Positions 1 to 10,243 of a stretch of 64,000 bases of DNA are shown here, piece after piece. Each line of letters opens with the position of its first letter. Within the stretch, counting starts at the first letter, position 1. The notes below the pieces were generated by a model. It was not told where the DNA came from. It made no database searches and worked only from the letters and a program-made list of their open reading frames with translations. The stretch is from NCBI RefSeq assembly GCF_028583425.1, contig NC_072795.1, positions 8,579,001 to 8,643,000 of the forward strand, given 5' to 3'. Origin of the DNA: Eublepharis macularius. Its lineage: Eukaryota; Chordata; Lepidosauria; Squamata; Eublepharidae. The translations under genes and the position numbers were made by a program.

Positions 1-2
1 GC

Positions 3-1081
3 GCTGCCCCTGAAATAGTCTCGGCCCTGAACGCCTATATCTCTAACCGAAGGTTAGCCACCCGCAGTCAGTACGGAGCAATTAAAGAAATTTGCGCATT
101 CCTGTGGCCCACCAAGAGTTTGAAAGCCCTGTACATCGCAGAGCCCTGTACATCGGAGAGGACCCAGAGGCATATTTAGCCAGGAAGCAGCTTCTTGCTG
201 AGCTAGCAGATGAAGTAGATTTAGATGCAAGCGATGTACCCGACTTTGACGAGTTAGAATTCAGGAGAGCAGTCTTAGATGGACTCAATAGTACCACCCG
301 CCTAGCACTAGCAGGAGTGGAGCCCGGGAGCATCTCATGGGGAGACCTGGAAGCTCGCATCAGAAGCATTGCTGGCCTGTTGCGAGAAACCGGCGCCATC
401 CGCCATGTGAAGCCCCCGGCCTCTTGTAGGAAGGAGAGCGAGCCGATAAGTGCAGTCACCTACGCCAATCATGGCCCCCACTCCCAATACCGACCACAGG
501 GACGCAGCCCGTACTCCGAGGCAAGGGGAGGAATCCTGAGGGGAAGGAGCGGCAGCTTTAACCGGGGAAGGGGACCGAGGGACTACCGCCCGGGAGTCTC
601 CTTTGCGCCCGCCCCGAGTTACAGTTCCTCCTCCCAGCAAGGACCCCACAAGCCCCGACTACAGGATGCACCCATAGCCCCTTCTCACTCGCGAGCATCG
701 CACCCGTACCACCATCAGGTCTACCCGCCTCCAGATCAGTCTAATGCTTGGGGAGCATCGCAGGGCGACCACGAGGGCTACCGGGACCGCGGCAGCACGC
801 CCCAGTCCAGGGACTCCCTCCGTTGGGAACTTTGGATGCGCCTCAAAAACATTGGAGCGAACATGGAGCTCTTCGACGGAAAGCCCACGTCCGTTCTAAT
901 GAAGGCGATCATGGAGTGGGAAGACCAGCAGCAGCCCCCAGTACCTCCGTCGGCGCCCCCGTTACCGCCAGACCCTCCCTTCTCGAGTCCCCCGATAGCT
1001 GCGGTCCGGGAGCGCCCGAGCCCCAACAACCCCTTTAGAGGAAGCGCCGCTTCCACCGACCAGGGTGCAGGATCAGAATAG
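3..1081 (+). pseudogene. gag: ERV gag (3' part, frameshifted)
   Basis: This is the C-terminal part of an endogenous retroviral Gag; the beginning is left of the window. The reading frame starting at base 3 looks coding until about base 141, and the frame open from about 143 to the TAG at 1079-1081 continues it. The switch coincides with a direct duplication of 17 bp (125-141 and 142-158, one mismatch), which by itself explains the frame change. The later frame encodes an acidic helical stretch, then a Gly/Arg-rich basic patch (about 520-600), a proline-rich tail and a PSAP late-domain motif at 947-958. No CCHC zinc knuckle is visible, which is unusual for orthoretroviral Gag and recalls the GR boxes of spumaviruses. 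Identification as gag rests on position before pro-pol and on composition, not on a strong family motif. This copy cannot make a normal Gag. Confidence 0.75.
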
Positions 1082-4000
1082 GGTTGCCCCGAGTCCCAGT
1101 CTCCCTCCGTGGGCATAGTTGCCAAACTAAAGCCGGACACATGGGGGAGACCGACAGTGAAGGCAGGGATCGGGACTCCCGGGGAAAAGAAGAAGCCTGC
1201 CACCCTCCTCATAGATACCGGAGCTTCACTTAATATACTCCGGCCCACCTTAGTCACAAAGGGTACTCAGACCCCCACAACCATGCAGCTCGCCGGTTTT
1301 GGAGGCGGCATGCAGGAATCCCCGGTCTGGCAGGATATCCCCCTCTCCGTTGGGAACCTGGCCACCCGGATTTCGGCATGCGCAAACCGGGGAGAAGACG
1401 ATGGACTTTTGGGCATGCCATTTTTCCGTGCCGAGGGACTGACCATTGACTTAGCGAACGGGCTCCTGTGGCGCATCCCGGGAGGCCCAGACTTTGTTAA
1501 TGCAGTCCATCGATGCGCAGCCCTCAAGGCCCCCCTTCCTCTCGCCCCCATCACAGGAGACCCCTGGGTTCAGGACTTTCCCGAAGTGTGGGTGACAGAT
1601 AAGGCCGAGTGTGGGATGGTGAAGGGCGCCTGCGTCCTGATCGAAGGAAAGGATCCCCCTCCCCAAAGACAGTACAAGTACCCAGCAGAAGCTGAGGCAG
1701 GGATAGCCAAGACTATAGAAGGACTCCTTGAGTGGGACGTCATACTCCCGATGCAGTCCATCTGCAACGCCCCATTGTGGCCAGTTCTGAAAGCAGATGG
1801 AGTGACCTGGAGAATGACGGTCGACTTCCGTGCCCTGAATGCCACCACCCCTCCAGTTGCCCCGGTTGTGGCCAAGTATAATGAGATCCTAACGGCCATT
1901 GCCGCTGGGTCCCGGTTCTACTCGGTCATAGACCTGGCCAATGCTTTCCATTCTATCCGGTTGCATGAGTCTTGCTGGTACAAGTTCGCGTTCACTTTCC
2001 GCGGCCAGCAATACGCATTCAAGCGGACACCCCAGGGATTCCACTCCAGCCCCAGTATCTGTCATGCCCATGTAGTTCAGATGTGGGAACACCTCCAACC
2101 CTCCTCGAGGCCCCACGTACTGAGCTACGTGGATGACATTTTAGTCCACGCCCCCACGGAAGAATTAGCCCGCCAAATCACCAGGGAAGTCCTGGAACTC
2201 CTCCGCGAGACTGGGTTCAAGGCAAGCAGGGAAAAGGCCCAACTGGTTCAGACCAGCGTCAAGTACCTGGGTCTGACCCTGGGACCCGAGGGTCGCACCC
2301 CGGACGCCCAGCGAATGGAGGTCATTTCCAAGCTGCCTGCACCCACCGATGTCCCCTCCCTCAGAGCCCTTCTAGGAACTTTTAACTTCTCCCGAGACTT
2401 CATTGAGTCCTTTGCAGACAAAGCTCGCCCCCTTTATGCTCTCCTCAAGAAGAACACTCCCTGGGAGTGGGGACCGGAGCAACAGACAGCCTTAGCCGAG
2501 CTGAAGCGCAGTCTGGCCGCAGCCCCGGCCCTAGCCCATCCAGATGTTACTCAGCCATTCTTTATCCAGTTAGCAGTATCAGATAAGAGCATAGGAGCCA
2601 CGCTCACCCAGCAGCAAGCAGGAACCGCTAGAGTAGTAGCCTATGCCTCTCGCAACCTAACCGCAGTAGAAGCTAAGTTTAGCCCATGCGAGAAGACATG
2701 CCTTGCTCTGGTTTGGAGTCTGACCCATTGGGAATTTATCATAGGAGGTTCACGCACAATAGTTCAGACTACTCACACGCCCCTCAAATATATTCTGTCG
2801 GGAAAAATACAAGACGGACAAGTCTCAAACGCCCGCATAGCCCAGTGGACCCTGGCCCTGGTCAACCGCGGAGTAGAATTCAAAAAGGAGACCACTGAGC
2901 CACCAGCCCCCTATGGCCTGTTAGTAACCGGGACCGAGCACGAGTGCCCCCTGGACCCGCCACCGCAGGTTGTCTGGCCAGTCACTTGGGGAGTCCCGCT
3001 AGAGGAAGCCCGACAGAACGGCTTCACATGCTGGTTCTGTGACGGCTCCTCCTTTCACGTTGGAGGCTCTCCTCGGACGGGCTACGGCGCCGTGCGAGTG
3101 AGCGACGCCCATACCCTCAAAGGTCCAGCCCGCCCCCATTCCAGCCAAGCGGCTGAGGTGCAAGCGCTTCTGGCAGTGCTTGAGTTTGAGCCCCCAGAAA
3201 GCCCACTTGCCATTTATACAGACTCGGATTGGACGGCCAAAGCCGCCACGGTCTGGCTCCCGGTGTGGCAGAATCAGGGGTGGAGAGCTAGCGATGGGAA
3301 ACCCGTAGCCCACCTACAGCTATGGCAGCAAGTAGCAGCACTCCTCCAGTCCCGCTCAGGCCCAACGCAGGTGACCCATGTCAAGGGACACCAGAAGACG
3401 AATTCAGAGACCGCTTATTGGAATGACCAGGCAGACCTTGCAGCCAAGGCAGCCGCCACTGAAAATGCTCCCCTGCTGGAATCAGCCACCGATTGTCCCC
3501 TCCGCCCTGTCACCACCCGGGCACAAGCCCGCAGCCAAGCTCAGGGAACCGCAGGAACACTAGACCTAGCACAACTGCAGCAATCTGACCCAGAAATAAC
3601 TGACCTCCTAGCCGCAGGAAGGGATCAGACAGGGAGACTCATGATCAGAGAAGAGGAAGGCATAGTTTGGGCAGTAGATACAGCCGGCGAACGCCATTGG
3701 GTAGTACCATTGGAAGTTAGGGCTGACTTAATTCAGTTTGTCCACGAGCAGGGACACCGAGGCAAGGATCTGACTCTGGAAAGGGTAAAAGAGGTTGGTT
3801 GGTGGCCTGGCATGCGCACCGAAGTAGCGCAATGGGTAGACAACTGTCTGTCCTGCGCTATGGTCAATGCAGACCCCACTGGACCTAGAGCCCCCCTCCA
3901 GCACCAGAGAATTGACGGACCCTGGGCTCGCATACAGATTGACTTTATCGGCCCCCTTCCCCCCACTGCTCGCGGCAATCGCTACTGCCTCACTGTCATA

Positions 4001-4921
4001 GACCCCTTTAGCAAATGGGTCGAAGCGTTTCCGTGCAAGCGCAACAATGCAGCCACCACAGCCAAACTACTATTCAACAATGTCTTTTCAAGATGGGGCA
4101 TTGTGCGAGTCATGGACTCCGATTTAGGCTCACACTTTATCGGAGAAGTTACACAGGAGCTTTGTAAAGCACTGGGCATCCAGCAACGGTTCCACATAGC
4201 CGGCCACCCTCAGGCTTCAGGCGCCATAGAAAGAACCAACCGGACCCTCAAGGAGGCTCTCCGCAAGATGGTTCGCTCCTCCGGGAGAGACTGGGATGAA
4301 AAACTCCCCATAATCCTAATGGCCATCAGAGGCACTACCGCAGTTCACGGGCTCACACCCCATATGGTGATGACAGGGCGAAGAATGCAGCTCCCGGAAG
4401 CCTTCTGGCTAGATACGCAGCTCCCTTCCGATATGCAGCCCGTAGTGATTAATGACGCTTGGGTCCAGGATCTGCTCTCATCCATACACGCCGTCCACAT
4501 GCAAGTGGCCCAGAAGTTGGGCACAGCTCAGAAGGATATGGACCGCAAATTAGGATGGGTCAGGAACCCCAGGCAGTGGGAAGAAGGGCAGCTCGTTCTG
4601 TACAGGAAGTTTTCGCAAAAGGCGCACTCACTAGCAGCCAAATGGCAAGGCCCAGTCCCCATCACAAAAAGAGTCTCCCCAGCTGTCTATCAGGTAGCCA
4701 TCCAGAGAAAGACAGGAGGAACGTGGCTAAAATACTTTCACGCCTCTCAATTAAAAGAATGGAAAGGGAAGCCGCTGCAAACCGCCCCTCCTGTGTATGA
4801 CCCTGGGGGAACCGCCACCAGCCCAGCCCCCCTCTGCCCAGTGATTCGCCAAATATCCCTTCACCCTGGGCCAGAGATACCCTGTGTCCCCTTAGATAAG
4901 ACCTTTGTAGCTTTAGTATAA
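1082..4921 (+). CDS. pol: ERV pro-pol polyprotein (protease, RT, RNase H, integrase)
   Basis: Open frame of about 1280 codons that begins directly after the gag TAG, in the same frame and without a nearby ATG. Residues below count from the GTG at 1109. The protease active site DTGAS is at 36-40. The reverse transcriptase has TPQGF and the catalytic YVDD at 340-343. A degenerate RNase H-like connection follows, and then an active-type RNase H with Asp in DGSS (645), a Glu in the QAAE helix, TDSDW (Asp 705) and a C-terminal Asp. The integrase has an HHCC zinc site (HEQGH ... NCLSC), then D945, D1005 and E1041; the last two are 35 residues apart, the retroviral DD35E spacing. All catalytic residues are present and the frame is uninterrupted, so the copy is young or preserved. 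Expression as Gag-Pol would need readthrough of the UAG. Retroviral identity is certain; the lineage is not. Confidence 0.95.
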   Translation, partial: GCPESQSPSVGIVAKLKPDTWGRPTVKAGIGTPGEKKKPATLLIDTGASLNILRPTLVTKGTQTPTTMQLAGFGGGMQESPVWQDIPLSVGNLATRISACANRGEDDGLLGMPFFRAEGLTIDLANGLLWRIPGGPDFVNAVHRCAALKAPLPLAPITGDPWVQDFPEVWVTDKAECGMVKGACVLIEGKDPPPQRQYKYPAEAEAGIAKTIEGLLEWDVILPMQSICNAPLWPVLKADGVTWRMTVDFRALNATTPPVAPVVAKYNEILTAIAAGSRFYSVIDLANAFHSIRLHESCWYKFAFTFRGQQYAFKRTPQGFHSSPSICHAHVVQMWEHLQPSSRPHVLSYVDDILVHAPTEELARQITREVLELLRETGFKASREKAQLVQTSVKYLGLTLGPEGRTPDAQRMEVISKLPAPTDVPSLRALLGTFNFSRDFIESFADKARPLYALLKKNTPWEWGPEQQTALAELKRSLAAAPALAHPDVTQPFFIQLAVSDKSIGATLTQQQAGTARVVAYASRNLTAVEAKFSPCEKTCLALVWSLTHWEFIIGGSRTIVQTTHTPLKYILSGKIQDGQVSNARIAQWTLALVNRGVEFKKETTEPPAPYGLLVTGTEHECPLDPPPQVVWPVTWGVPLEEARQNGFTCWFCDGSSFHVGGSPRTGYGAVRVSDAHTLKGPARPHSSQAAEVQALLAVLEFEPPESPLAIYTDSDWTAKAATVWLPVWQNQGWRASDGKPVAHLQLWQQVAALLQSRSGPTQVTHVKGHQKTNSETAYWNDQADLAAKAAATENAPLLESATDCPLRPVTTRAQARSQAQGTAGTLDLAQLQQSDPEITDLLAAGRDQTGRLMIREEEGIVWAVDTAGERHWVVPLEVRADLIQFVHEQGHRGKDLTLERVKEVGWWPGMRTEVAQWVDNCLSCAMVNADPTGPRAPLQHQRIDGPWARIQIDFIGPLPPTARGNRYCLTVIDPFSKWVEAFPCKRNNAATTAKLLFNNVFSRWGIVRVMDSDLGSHFIGEVTQELCKALGIQQRFHIAGHPQASGAIERTNRTLKEALRKMVRSSGRDWDEKLPIILMAIRGTTAVHGLTPHMVMTGRRMQLPEAFWLDTQLPSDMQPVVINDAWVQDLLSSIHAVHMQVAQKLGTAQKDMDRKLGWVRNPRQWEEGQLVLYRKFSQKAHSLAAKWQGPVPITKRVSPAVYQVAIQRKTGGTWLKYFHASQLKEWKGKPLQTAPPVYDPGGTATSPAPLCPVIRQISLHPGPEIPCVPLDKTFVALV

Positions 4922-6505
4922 AAGAAACAGTAGGATATGTAGATGTAAGAGTTTTTCCAGTTCTATTCTTTAACTTCACTAGGCGGGCCCCACAGTTGGG
5001 ACCCTTAGGGAAAGACACGGCAATCAAAGCCAAATAGGACCACCACCGAAAGTGATTCTTAATTGGATTGTAAGCCGCATGTTCGGAAAAAAATTGCACA
5101 GGCAAAAGAGATTTGCTGTGTGTGAAAGTGGTTGGAGTGGCGTTAGCCCCAGGGTGCATACATTCTTTCGAACATAGTGGAACCACCAAATAAGGTGATC
5201 CCTGTATTCGAAAATATATCACCCGCCGTGCTAGTGAAGATCCCGCATCTACGTAGATTCGGGGTCTCACCTGCCAGACCCACGCTTTCGCATGATGGTC
5301 GGCTTTGGCTTTGAGGGCCGTGCCTCCCCTGGAAAAGGACCCCCAGATAGACCAACATCCCTCTTTTACTAATGTTCATATTCGTCATGGTGAGTTGCTA
5401 TACGGCGCCACCATCTAGTACGCTTTAGTGCAAAGGTAAAAGACCCGCCAGTATTTTGTAAATATGTGCCCCCTGGAATGTGTTATTGAGGTGCGTTCGC
5501 CACGCACAAGGGGCAGCGTACCTCATTTACATAGCCAGGATCCCCCACGCCAAGATGACCCCCGATTCACCCAGACCCAGTGGCGCCGGCAGATCTCGGC
5601 CGTCTCCGCCGCTTTTCGATAAACGCCGCCGAGCGCCTTCGGCTCCACTTCGGCCCTTTCCGCCAGCAGCCGCCCGCCCCACGTAATCTTTTCCCTTGCC
5701 CGTACCGCACAAGGGAAAAGAAGGGGGGGAGACATGTTGAAGTTTTAATGAAGCCCTGCCAGGCCTTCCAAGTGAGGGCAACTCAAAAGTACCCCACACC
5801 CGTATGCCTCTTGCTCCATGTATTTTTCTTTTTGCTCAGTGCATTTTTCTTTTGCTCAGTGTATTTTTCCTTTTTGCCCGGTGTATCGTTTTTTTTCCTT
5901 AACTAGAAGATGGGGCCTCCCGAGGGAGTCCCCCCCAAAAATTGGTTGTCCTGCAAACATATGACGAAGGCCTATTTTTGAAAAATTAAAACGAGGGCCC
6001 CCGTCTGCAGCAACCCTTATAGTTAATGGAAACCGCTCTTTAGTTTTTTCTTCCTTTTAAAGCGGCAAGGCCAGGCCGAGCCGGACCGATAGCTCTCAGC
6101 CCGCAAAATAAAAGCAGCCCGCCACCGAGCAAGGGGCACCTGGAGGCCACATAGTCCAGGCACCCAGGGACCCCTGGGGCGAGTTTGCATATTCCCGCCT
6201 AACGCACAGCCGACTCTTGCTCGACGTAAAGACGTTTCCCCCCTGAAATATACATGCTTTAGGAAGAAGCCCCCGCACAGGAGTTCCCCAGAGCAACAAG
6301 CTGGAAGGCTCGCTTAGTGCCCCTGGGACTTCTCGTTCGAACCCCGCTTAACATACAGTGCTGGCAGAAAAACGCCCTCCCTTTTCTTTTTCCCTACTTC
6401 ACCTCACTCATTTATTTTTGCTGCAACCAACTCAGGGAACCTGTACTTATATCCGCAGGTCTCCCCAGGATATTTTCGCCACAGAAAGGAAAGGAAGGCC
6501 AGGAG
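4922..6505 (+). other. ERV pol-env intergenic region with polypurine tract, T-rich repeats and candidate env splice acceptor
   Basis: About 1.6 kb between the pol stop and the first env ATG, with no convincing ORF. A 20-odd-base uninterrupted purine tract lies at 5711-5730, a candidate internal polypurine primer. Three to four imperfect T-rich units of 20-22 bp (TGTATTTTTC...GCTCAG type) are at about 5817-5895. A good splice acceptor (long pyrimidine stretch, then CAG|GG) ends at 6435, 70 bases before the env ATG, and would suit the spliced env mRNA. A weaker CAG|GT acceptor is near 6459. The length is notable because most retroviruses overlap pol and env. Confidence 0.6.
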
Positions 6506-8893
6506 ATGAGGCACCTGGCTACTCTGTGTTTGCTCGTGCTGGCAGGCACCCTAACAGAGGGACGCCCGTCCAAATTAATGCCCTACCCCCACTGGAGATG
6601 CATCAATACCCTGGCAGGAAACGAAATGATGGTCTGCAAAGTTGTACAGCAGAGCAATATGACCACCCCCACGGACCGCACAAACTTCCGCAGTTGCGAA
6701 GAGCAGTGGATCCGACCCCCAGAGCTTGTCATTTTATGTGTGGGAGTAAAAACTCTGTCCCAAGAATCAGTGTGTTACTCAACTACCGATACGGTTTCAC
6801 CTCTTGCTCCAATTCCATGTATGTTTCTTCCCCGTATCAGGCCAGCCCCCACCGCAGTCCCGGTGGTAGACAAATATACCACCCCTGCCAACTTCGAAAC
6901 CTCGCCATTTGTCACTGAGGCTTTCGGACCATACTGTGAAGTTATTTTAGTGTCGGCCGCAGTATGGAAGGCAGGAGACCCCTTTAGAATGACCATCCTA
7001 CTAGGCACCACTGCCACTGAGTCTGCATCAGTCACTATCACGCCCCCTTCAGGCACGGCTCTCTCCTTTGCTATAGAACGCTGGGAGAACCTGACCTGGA
7101 TTGTAAAGGAGGAAGACCTAGCCAAACATGGCCCACCCGATTGGATACTGGTTCAGCAGACGCCCGAATGCCAAACCAAGCCCCTAGTAGAGAAATTTCA
7201 CCGGCTTGGGCTGCTCTTTGTAAATTTGACTCACGAACCAGGCAATTATTCCCTGCTGATCCGGACCCAGGAGACCCACACCATCCAAATTGACCCTTTG
7301 ATTGCTAGCAATGAACAATTAAGCCAAGGCGGCACGCATATAGTGGGCTCCCATGTTTTGAAAACTGACATTCGAGAGAGAGTTCTAGTCCGCCCGCAAA
7401 TGTCTTTAAAAGAGATCCGCATAGACTTAGCTGAGCTGAATGTAACCCAGAGGCTGCCGCAGTGCGCTCCCTATCTGGAGGCCGGTAGCAAGGGTTGGAA
7501 TGCATGGCTGCAATTGTGGATCGATCCCTCCCTCTCTCTCTCGCGTGCCAGACGAAGCATTGCCGACTGGACTGCTCCTGCAGCCGGAGGCTTAGCAATC
7601 ATGGATTCGGTCAATATTGAGACTCTCGCTAATAAGTTTGCCCATGTCACGACTAGCATCTCTGACTTAGGTAAACCGGTGGTGCAGTCCCTAAATTCCA
7701 TTTCAAATGGGCAACACGAGATCAGCTCCATTTTAGTTAACTGGGAGAGTCAAATTGAAAGAGATTTTTCTCTGCTGCTCAAGGGAACACAGTCTTTGGA
7801 ACGCAACATGTCAATAGCCATGGCATGTATGCAAGCCCAACAATTAAATCAGGCTGTGGCCATGGGGCTAATTCGGCAAGCCACGGACGGGCACTTGCCC
7901 CTGGAAATTAAAAGATTGATTATGCCCAAATTGACACCTGTAGAACTGGAGCTTGAATCCTGGTGGTCTCTCGTAAATTCCTCATTCTCACCGACCACCC
8001 AGGAGCTTAAATTATTTTTATTAACGGCCAGTGCGCACGAGTCATTCCACGTGTATCCAGTCGTGCCTCTGGGACTCCAAGTCAGCGACACCGAAGTCCT
8101 CTACGCCCGCCACCCTGACCATTGGGCCCGCTTCACCCCGACCGGATGGCACCTCGTCAGCCTCCAAGGGTGCCAGCATCGAGACCAGACCGGCTTCATC
8201 TGCCAGGACCAAGCCTTTGCACCTCATCACCCCTGTGTAGCCCCGCAAGTCGACGCCCTCAATGAGTGCCCTTTCGAGGTCGTCCAGGAGAACAGCTCCG
8301 CTGTCGTCTACCTTGGGAGAGGATGTGCCTGCGTGCGAACGGCCTGCGACTTTGTGATCCTGAACTCGTTCCAGCTGAAGCCCGTGATCCCGGGAGTCAA
8401 CCGCTGCTTCTGTAACCTGTCTTCGGTGGCAGCCTGCGACTTCACCTACACGGTACCGGTCTGGACCCAAGAAGAGATCCTGGTGGCACCCTCCATCTAT
8501 CGACATGTGAAGCCCATTCCCCTTGGCATCGGTCTGGAGCTAATCCACGAGCTCCTGGCCCACCCCCAGCTCCACCGCACCCTCCAGAGCATCCAGAGGG
8601 ACGGGGACACCACTGCTTTGGTTGTGTCCCACAACGGAAAGGAGATTTTGGACCTGGTCCAACGAATCAAGACCACCGGTGAGCACTCGTGGTGGGAGAC
8701 CCTCTTTGGCTGGAGCCCCACTGCCACTGGGATTTACAATTTGGCTTTGCACCCAATCATCGTTATTTTGGCCTTTCAAGTTTTGTTATGTGCCTCACTA
8801 CTTTATTTGGGCTGTTGGAGCCGCCGACAGCTCCAGCAACTCCAGCTGTCTTACCGTTTGGATCATTACAACCCCGACCTCCTCCTGCCCTAA
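6506..8893 (+). CDS. env: ERV envelope glycoprotein (intact ORF)
   Basis: A 795-residue envelope precursor counted from the ATG at 6506; the frame is open upstream to 6317 but only with a GTG start. Residues 1-20 form a typical signal peptide. Several N-glycosylation sequons and many cysteines follow. A furin site RARR is at 347-350, giving a surface subunit of about 350 and a transmembrane subunit of about 445 residues. A hydrophobic membrane anchor lies near 746-771 with a ~24-residue cytoplasmic tail. The TM ectodomain is long and Cys-rich and I see no CX6CC motif, so it is not a gamma- or alpha-type Env; the size resembles spumavirus TM, without its usual dilysine tail. There are no stops or frameshifts. 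Identity as a retroviral Env is firm from signal, furin site, anchor and position. Confidence 0.9.
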   Translation: MRHLATLCLLVLAGTLTEGRPSKLMPYPHWRCINTLAGNEMMVCKVVQQSNMTTPTDRTNFRSCEEQWIRPPELVILCVGVKTLSQESVCYSTTDTVSPLAPIPCMFLPRIRPAPTAVPVVDKYTTPANFETSPFVTEAFGPYCEVILVSAAVWKAGDPFRMTILLGTTATESASVTITPPSGTALSFAIERWENLTWIVKEEDLAKHGPPDWILVQQTPECQTKPLVEKFHRLGLLFVNLTHEPGNYSLLIRTQETHTIQIDPLIASNEQLSQGGTHIVGSHVLKTDIRERVLVRPQMSLKEIRIDLAELNVTQRLPQCAPYLEAGSKGWNAWLQLWIDPSLSLSRARRSIADWTAPAAGGLAIMDSVNIETLANKFAHVTTSISDLGKPVVQSLNSISNGQHEISSILVNWESQIERDFSLLLKGTQSLERNMSIAMACMQAQQLNQAVAMGLIRQATDGHLPLEIKRLIMPKLTPVELELESWWSLVNSSFSPTTQELKLFLLTASAHESFHVYPVVPLGLQVSDTEVLYARHPDHWARFTPTGWHLVSLQGCQHRDQTGFICQDQAFAPHHPCVAPQVDALNECPFEVVQENSSAVVYLGRGCACVRTACDFVILNSFQLKPVIPGVNRCFCNLSSVAACDFTYTVPVWTQEEILVAPSIYRHVKPIPLGIGLELIHELLAHPQLHRTLQSIQRDGDTTALVVSHNGKEILDLVQRIKTTGEHSWWETLFGWSPTATGIYNLALHPIIVILAFQVLLCASLLYLGCWSRRQLQQLQLSYRLDHYNPDLLLP

Positions 8894-10243
8894 TGGTTAT
8901 TCTTGGCGCCCTCCTTTAACCCGTGTTTGTTTTATTGCTTGTGCTGGTATGAACTATGCTTGTATTTCATTATGTGTACGGATCCTGAACCAGCCCCATG
9001 GACGCTTTGCTGCCGGGCACCGCTCCGAGGCCCTCTTGTGGACTAGAGGGGGACATATTTCTCTGCCTCCCAGCCCACGGCCCGTCTCCAGACGACCGCC
9101 AGCAGCGCCACTTCCATGAGGACTAGAACTGTGTGTCTGAAGCCCTTCTCGCCGCCCAACCGACCCTGCTCTGTGGATTGATGCAGACAACAAGGGGGGG
9201 TGGAAGTGTGTTTTGGAGCACATGGACTAAGCTTGCTTGTTCTTGTAAATATGCAACCCAGTCCAGCAGCTGTACTGCGGACTGAGCCGTCTGTGATCTT
9301 TGTTACTCTATGGTTTTATGAATTTCTCTCCATTGCTTTTATGAATTTTAACTCCCATGAATTTAGCCCCGAACTAGTCCCTCTCTCTATCTATTGAAAG
9401 TGCGCCCATGAACTTTATCCCTATGAATTTGATTTTAACCTTGAATTGCCTTCTTAACCCGACTCCCTCCGCCGAGGCAGTTCTAGTCTATGAATTTGAT
9501 TTTAATCCAGCCATATTGATTTGGTTTTTAATTGCAGAGTGTATTTTTCTGCCCCCATGAGCCCTTCCGCCGCCTACCCCTCATGAATTGTTTCCACGCA
9601 CTTGCTTTTATTCTTGCTGCTTTTGACTTCATGAACTATTGCTTTTAATCACATATATGTATTTATGATTTTAGCCATTTATGAATTACTCTACCCTTGA
9701 TGAATTATGCCATGCTTGCACATTTCACTTTACCCTGTATGAATTGCTTTCAATTGTCCTTGCTTTTAATCCTATGTATCTATTTATGATTTTAACTATC
9801 CATGAATTAATCCATGTATATGAATTGCTCCTGGTTTTTAGTGCTTTTAATCCACCATGAATTACGTATGAATTACCTTCATCCATGAATTAATCAATGT
9901 ACACCAATATGAATTATTGCTATTTATATGCATGAATTGATCATTGCTGCCTATTACTATGAATTACTACTGCTATGAATTATTACTATTTATTCTGACA
10001 ATTGCACTTAGCACACCCCCTGGTGTGAACCCAGAGACCTGCAGCCCATTGGCTGATCTAAATTGCACTTATTCGGGTAGGTGGTTCTCCAAACTAAATT
10101 TTTGAGTGACGCCTCCCCCTCCTTCCCTTCCCACTCCTTCTTCGCTCGAAGCTCGACCACTGGACATTGCCAACCACCTCGCCTTTGAAGCCAAGTTCGG
10201 AGACCCGCGCGCCTGACGTCCCGGGGTCTCCGAGGGGGGGAAT
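8894..10243 (+). other. ERV env-LTR non-coding region with ATGAATT word array and polypurine tract
   Basis: About 1.35 kb with no ORF. From 9318 to 9981 the word ATGAATT occurs 18 times exactly, nearly always preceded by C or T (starts 9318, 9341, 9357, 9423, 9490, 9583, 9681, 9700, 9739, 9802, 9820, 9857, 9868, 9885, 9909, 9932, 9959, 9975), plus two ATGAACT variants (9408, 9631). TTTTAAT words are interspersed. The spacing is irregular, so it is not a plain tandem repeat. The stretch ends in a G-rich purine run at 10232-10242 that suits a 3' polypurine tract next to the LTR. Confidence 0.75.

Noticed and set aside
5581-5600. TGGCGCC, the start of a lysine-tRNA primer binding site
   Set aside because: Only seven bases match, it is not next to an LTR end, and the true site should lie after the 5' LTR outside the window.
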